Below, in pieces: positions 59,801-64,000 of a stretch of 64,000 bases of DNA. Both the position numbers and the translations under genes were made by a program. How positions within the stretch are numbered: position 1 is the stretch's first letter; the number at the start of each line of letters is the position of its first letter. The DNA comes from Ancylostoma caninum (taxonomy: Eukaryota > Nematoda > Chromadorea > Rhabditida > Ancylostomatidae). The stretch covers positions 558,001 to 622,000 of the forward strand of contig JBAJFG010000297.1 in assembly GCA_037903475.1 (NCBI GenBank), given 5' to 3'. The notes under the pieces are model-generated. The model was not told the origin of the DNA. It made no database searches and worked only from the letters and a program-made list of their open reading frames with translations.

Positions 59801-62800
59801 GTTATTGATTTTCTCTTTTCTCTTTAAAAATTCACGTTCAACCTGAGCATTTCGCTTTGAGCACACCATAATATTCGCTTTATTGATGCCTAGAAAACGT
59901 AAAAATCTTTTAATTTATTTATTTGTGTTCACTACACTGACACTGGCAGTGTACCAAACACAGGAAATACAAACTGTTAGTTTTAACGTGGCCATTCTTA
60001 AACAAAAGGCAATGAAAACAGAAATGACATATTTCTTAGAAAGAACAACTTGTGGACAACGTGATGCACATGGTGCATCACGCCCCCTCGTCTCCATGGG
60101 GCTACGTGATGCACATGGCGTATCACTCGAACTGTGCTTCTCATGTCCATGGAACTTTCCTCTGTGGTTAGATGGTACAAATGGTGAATCATTAGAAAAA
60201 TGCTCTCTGGCCACCCGCGATCGCCATACAAAAATGTGCTCGGTCCGCAATGTCTTAAAATTACTCCAGTCTCCGGTATTTCCACTGACTGGAAATTCGA
60301 CCCATTCGAAACAATGAGTATTGGGAACTCGAAACGGGTCAGTCAAGTCGAATGTTCAGTTATAAAGTTCTCACGTTTTCGTCACATGCACGAATGAGCA
60401 TGCAGTGGGATCACCTGCTCGAGAAGTCGGACAGGTGATTGCAAGTCCTTGGCCGTGAGGCGAGTGTTGACTCCGATCTTCGTGACGAGTTGGTGCGCAA
60501 GTGATTTTCGCGCAAAAAAAGTGCTTTGGAGAGATCAGGTCCCTTAACCAGGAGATGGCTGGATTTGAGCCGCTGTACAGCTCTTCTTATAATTTACATA
60601 TCCACTATTGATCCCTCTGCTTATTGATTTTTATCTAATGAGAACGCTCAGTTATTTTCTTCTCGCTACGATGAGAAATTTTCTTATTCATTTCATGCAC
60701 CCCTTCAGTGCTCTTAAATAAAAATAAACACATGTAAAACAGTGAAGCTGGCGTAGTGACCCAGCTCTTTCGCTTAAGTTACCTACTGTTATGAAACAAA
60801 GTAATTCAAACCTGAAAATGCTTTAAATCTAGCGACGAAACTCTACCAATTGCCTAGTATTATCCAGCATGAAGACAATAAAAAACGTTCTTCAATTACT
60901 ACGTATTGTCTTGAAATATGAGTAAAAAAAATCCATTGAAATTAATCTAATAAATAATAAAGCTTCAACATGAAAAAATATCAAGTATATATGTAGTAGA
61001 GTAGTTAGTAAATATTAAATGGATGGCCTTACTTCCCGGATAGCTCTCGAGATTTTCTGCACAAACAGAATCTTCGTAGTTTGTTTGGAGAAGTAACACA
61101 TATAGAAGGTCATAAAACATCAGGAACCATGTTTTTGGGGTAGTTCACACATCGAGAGTTGGTGGAGCTTTCGTTCTGGGTACGAGTTGTTTCGTTGTCT
61201 AACACGTCTTGCGCTTTTGGATCGATTTGATCTACAAAGTAATCTAAAGCGCACATGATCGATTCTGTCGATCAAACTCGTACCTTTAATCTGCCTGAAA
61301 ACATGTTTATCGATATTTTTGTAAAGTTTCACGTATACCATTGGAATCGGCACATTGAGGAGGTGTAGGATCTGCTAATAACTCAAATTAAAGTGAAGTG
61401 ATACTCTGCCTTTAAAGTCTTTTCAATATTGCTACGATATTTGAATTATTCATGCATGTTACCACAATTTCTCACCACATTCTCTATACTATGCACACAT
61501 TTTCCGGTCTTTTTCTCTCTGGTCTCACACCTACTATCTTCCCTGGTGGAACTGACCATGCTCATTCAGACTGTTCTAGTACTCTTCAGGTATTTCGATG
61601 TTTGCATTCTTTGTAGTATTTGTTGTTTTAGGGAGATCACACTGTACTCGATCGCGTAAGCTTCTCAACGCACCATATCCATTGCCTCGTCCTCCCCCAA
61701 CAGCGCCGATTCCATGTTCTATCCGGGCTTCGGAGCTGTCCGTTTGCGCGTGTTTTCGATCCCAGCTGGCTCCCAACCAGTCCGCATAGGTCTTCACTCC
61801 ACAGCACTCGAACTGAAACGCAGTGCCGTTGTTCTCTGAGTCAAAAGAGGACTTTCGGCTCCCGGCTGCTCAAAACTACGCCGCCTTCTTTTGTTGTCGG
61901 CAGCTGCGAGCAGCGGCCGGCAGTTGGAGGCGAGCAGGAAAAAGTCGACACTTTGATTTACATACCTCTTGTTGTATCGTGTCAAATGCGGCCTTGTAGT
62001 TGGCGTCGGACGCGTAGCGATTCCGGATCGTGTCGTACATGCTGCTTTCGATGTATTGCCTGTACTTTGCGAACGTTTTTTTTTAGTGATATCCATGAAT
62101 AGAAGGATGCAAAGCTTAGAACATGCCTTATCGTTTCTTGCTTGTTATATGCTGTGTACGCTGCTGCCAATTCCAAGCAGAACACTATCACTAATATGAC
62201 GAAGAACTAAAAAAATAAAGATGAGTGGTGAATCAAGCCCTAAACTAGCAAAAATACTTTTAACAGCTACTTCTGAACATTCCAGTTCAATTTAAAGAAT
62301 TGTAGACATGAATTTTCCTACAAAGCAGTGCAGCTATAGAGAAAAAAAAACAAGCACACATTCCAAGCGCTTGCACTTTCCTTTGTTTACAATAGCTTTC
62401 AAAACATACTACGGAAAAGCACTGAATCACTTGCATTCGAAATAACACTATTGAATTGCAGGCGTTATTCCGAATTAATTAAAGGACCTAATAATCCAGC
62501 CCAATTAACAGCAGAGAATCTTTCTCTCACTATCAAAGTTTTTATCCTCATTTGCGGCTATTTGGGTGCCCCCTCCAACAAATCTTCGGAAGGACCGCAA
62601 TAGAAAACCGGCAGAACCGAGCAGTGACATTCCGAATATGGCTACGTGGGTGCGCACGCACTCTATTTTTTCAGTAACGTGCTCCACACCAGGTCCAGCT
62701 CCGATGGCCTACCATGGGGGTGGGGGCCTGCATCCGAGGACTGCGATTTCCATGAAGACCACAGGGACTACAGTCCCACATCGCCAGGAGGATTCCAGCT

Positions 62801-64000
62801 TCAGGCCCGAAAATACTCACTTTCTGTTGGCTGCAGAAAAATCTAGCTCCTTATTTAAGACGGGTATGATAACCCTCACTCTCTCTCTTCTGCACTTTGT
62901 CGCGCTCCTTCCAAATCTTTCTACCTCTGCGTCTCTCGCTTCTTAACTACATGATGGAGATCTGTTTCTGCTGCGGTCCTTCCGACAACTTGTCTGAGCC
63001 AGAGCCTTCCCCAAAAAAAAATATTTTAGAAACTGGATTTCTGTTTTAGATCGACATTTCGAGGCCAACGAAAACTGTGTCGCTGCAGTATTATATCAAA
63101 CGTATATCCATCACTTGAAAAAAAAACAAAGTTAAAATGAATTTTCGAAATTTACACTCCTGGAAAAAGTATGATTACTTTTGTTCTATCACATTCTGAG
63201 CTACAAGTTTAAAACATTCCGAATTCGAGGGTTCAGACCCCCTGTATACCTCACTCAGGATAAGATAAGATATCACTTGATAAGTTTCGCATGCCCACAC
63301 CCCTGCATGCTTCCGGAAATATTATTGGCCCAATGATCGCCGTCCGGAAGGTATTGGTAGAGCACCGGCAAAACCCGAAAAAGCAGCTGTTTCATTGGTT
63401 TTAGCCCTGTGGGCGACACTTCGGCTCACATGCCAACTGCTCTCGACCACCTGTCCAGGCGTCATGCACGGGTATCGATTGATCTCTAATGATCCAATCA
63501 GAGCCATGCCAAGAATAGCGCACGCGTCTGTGATTACGTACCATACGGAAGAGGGAGGATTTCCTCCGCACAAAACATGCCTTCATGTGTCGCGTGAGCA
63601 TGGATTAATATGTGAGTGTTCATGAATCGTAAATGAGGGCTAATTGGATGTCTGCGCGAAAGCTTTGTAGCAGTCGAGGATGCACATATTGGTGGGAGGG
63701 GGGGGGGGGGGGGAGTTTTCATGAAAAGTTGGACTTCACCCACTCCGATGAGGGCACATTGGTTCATCTTCCATGCTCCGCAGCAACCACAACAACCGAC
63801 GAATGTCATGATAGCCCCAGCGGCCAACAACAACCATCCCACAATTCGGAATGAACCTTGAAACACAGAGGATTAGCATGCAAAGCAGCGTTCCAAGAGG
63901 ACAAATGCATCTAATCGCTATTACGGAGAAGCGAGTTACCATGGTGAGCTGAATGAAGTGCGAAGAAATCCGATGCTACTGGATCGAAAAGTATCCAGAG
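56884..64000 (-). CDS. Tetraspanin, missing its 5' exon(s) beyond the window
   Basis: Exons, 5' to 3': 63940-64000 (runs off the edge), 63744-63856, 62127-62206, 61966-62059, 61674-61812, 58827-58942, 57023-57106, 56884-56955. The 759 nt encode 252 residues plus stop, with matching phases. Visible parts are a small extracellular loop (DPVASDFFALHSAHHG); TM2 with GCCGCCGAWKMNQC; TM3 (FFVILVIVFCLELAAAY); a large loop with ECCG, PTSCC, TNCG and GCAD, giving six cysteines; TM4 (IAIAVCVIVGAIQLLGMVL); and a short tail with ILCCC, a likely palmitoylation site, ending KKYDY. Only TM1 and the N-terminus are missing. Tetraspanins organise membrane microdomains and partner proteins; no specific partner can be inferred. 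The intron 62060-62126 is GC-AG. Orthology to a particular worm tsp gene was not determined. Confidence 0.94.
57107..58826. other. Tetraspanin intron 1.7 kb
   Basis: No exon. TACAGGGTGTCTCAAAATGA at 57280 resembles the end of Tc1/mariner-type elements, but no partner end was found. Confidence 0.4.
59522..59705. mobile_element. TA-flanked MITE family B, copy 2
   Basis: Ends CAGTCCACCTCGAAAGGATA and, inverted, CAGTTCTTATCGAAAGGATA, with TA at 59520-59521 and 59706-59707. Interior GC-rich with GGTGGGACCT shared with copy 1 at 10650. It lies in the 2.7-kb tetraspanin intron 58943-61673. Confidence 0.88.
59710..61430. other. Tetraspanin intron sequence with a piggyBac-like MITE half
   Basis: No exon. 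The part 61330-61411 resembles the right half of MITE family D (ATTGGAATCGGCACATTGAG, ending CTCTGCCT-TTAA at 61404-61415), but its left end is not clear. ORFs of up to 144 codons at 59883-60346 overlap on both strands and show no domain. Confidence 0.4.
61435..61560 (+). repeat. Dispersed pyrimidine-rich repeat (GACGATAGTTGAG family, diverged)
   Basis: Shares the TTTTTCTCTCTGGTCTC and CTTCCCTGGTGGAACT blocks with the 3' part of the family. It is antisense within a tetraspanin intron. Confidence 0.4.
62207..63743. other. Tetraspanin intron, no exon seen
   Basis: Contains a G-run at 63697-63712 and several short ORFs without domains. Confidence 0.4.

Noticed and set aside
59883..60346. 144- and 143-codon ORFs on opposite strands in a tetraspanin intron
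   Set aside because: Mutually overlapping, no domain, inside an intron with good flanking exon evidence. Local direct repeats (ACGTGATGCACATGG) explain part of the openness.

Overview
The window looks like nuclear DNA of a clade V (strongylid, hookworm-like) nematode. It holds multi-exon genes with introns of a few tens of bases to several kilobases, splice acceptors of the TTTCAG type, acceptor-like sites a few bases upstream of start codons (as expected for spliced-leader trans-splicing), and a dense load of small DNA transposons. Species-level assignment is inference only. No bacterial, plasmid or phage features were seen. Three protein-coding genes can be reconstructed exon by exon; every intron phase is consistent within each model.

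Gene 1 (minus strand, 12212 down to about 468) is a TMEM184-family multi-pass membrane protein of about 361 residues in ten exons; the last, short exon is tentative. Gene 2 (plus strand, 37584 to 56129) is a complete attractin orthologue (C. elegans TAG-53 type). It has 30 exons and 1248 residues: signal peptide, EGF, CUB, two EGF, kelch propeller, PSI repeats, two laminin-type EGF modules, one transmembrane helix and a cytoplasmic tail with the conserved MASRPF motif. Gene 3 (minus strand, from beyond 64000 down to 56884) is a tetraspanin lacking only its first exon(s), with CCG, PTSCC and the remaining loop cysteines. Genes 2 and 3 converge, with stop codons about 750 bp apart.

Between genes 1 and 2 (about 12.4 to 37.5 kb) no convincing host gene was found. 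This space, and many introns, is filled with non-autonomous transposons whose ends can be defined from inverted repeats and target duplications. They include a mariner-like element (9152-9688), a Tc1-like TIR element (1489-2356), TA-flanked MITE families present in pairs (6306/22273, 10650/59522, 21245/55491), TTAA-flanked piggyBac-like MITEs (20020, 25854, 29686, 47469) and hAT-like MITEs with 8-bp duplications (34648, 36275, 44316). Two Helitrons (21450-22228 and 34720-35642) carry long TG arrays, and the second is nested inside a hAT MITE. There are also a 1443-bp TIR element with a 6-bp duplication (23083-24525) and an 898-bp element full of TTCCGCGGA palindromes (30429-31326).

Other repeats include a 92-bp tandem array, a minisatellite, degenerate telomere-like (TTAGGC) sequence inside a TMEM184 intron, GC-rich foldback sequences built from GTCGCC/GGCGAC, and a dispersed repeat present at least seven times, one copy of which abuts the TMEM184 start. 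I did not find a clearly new biological system. The most informative observations are the nested and empty-site transposon configurations and the details of the attractin gene model.
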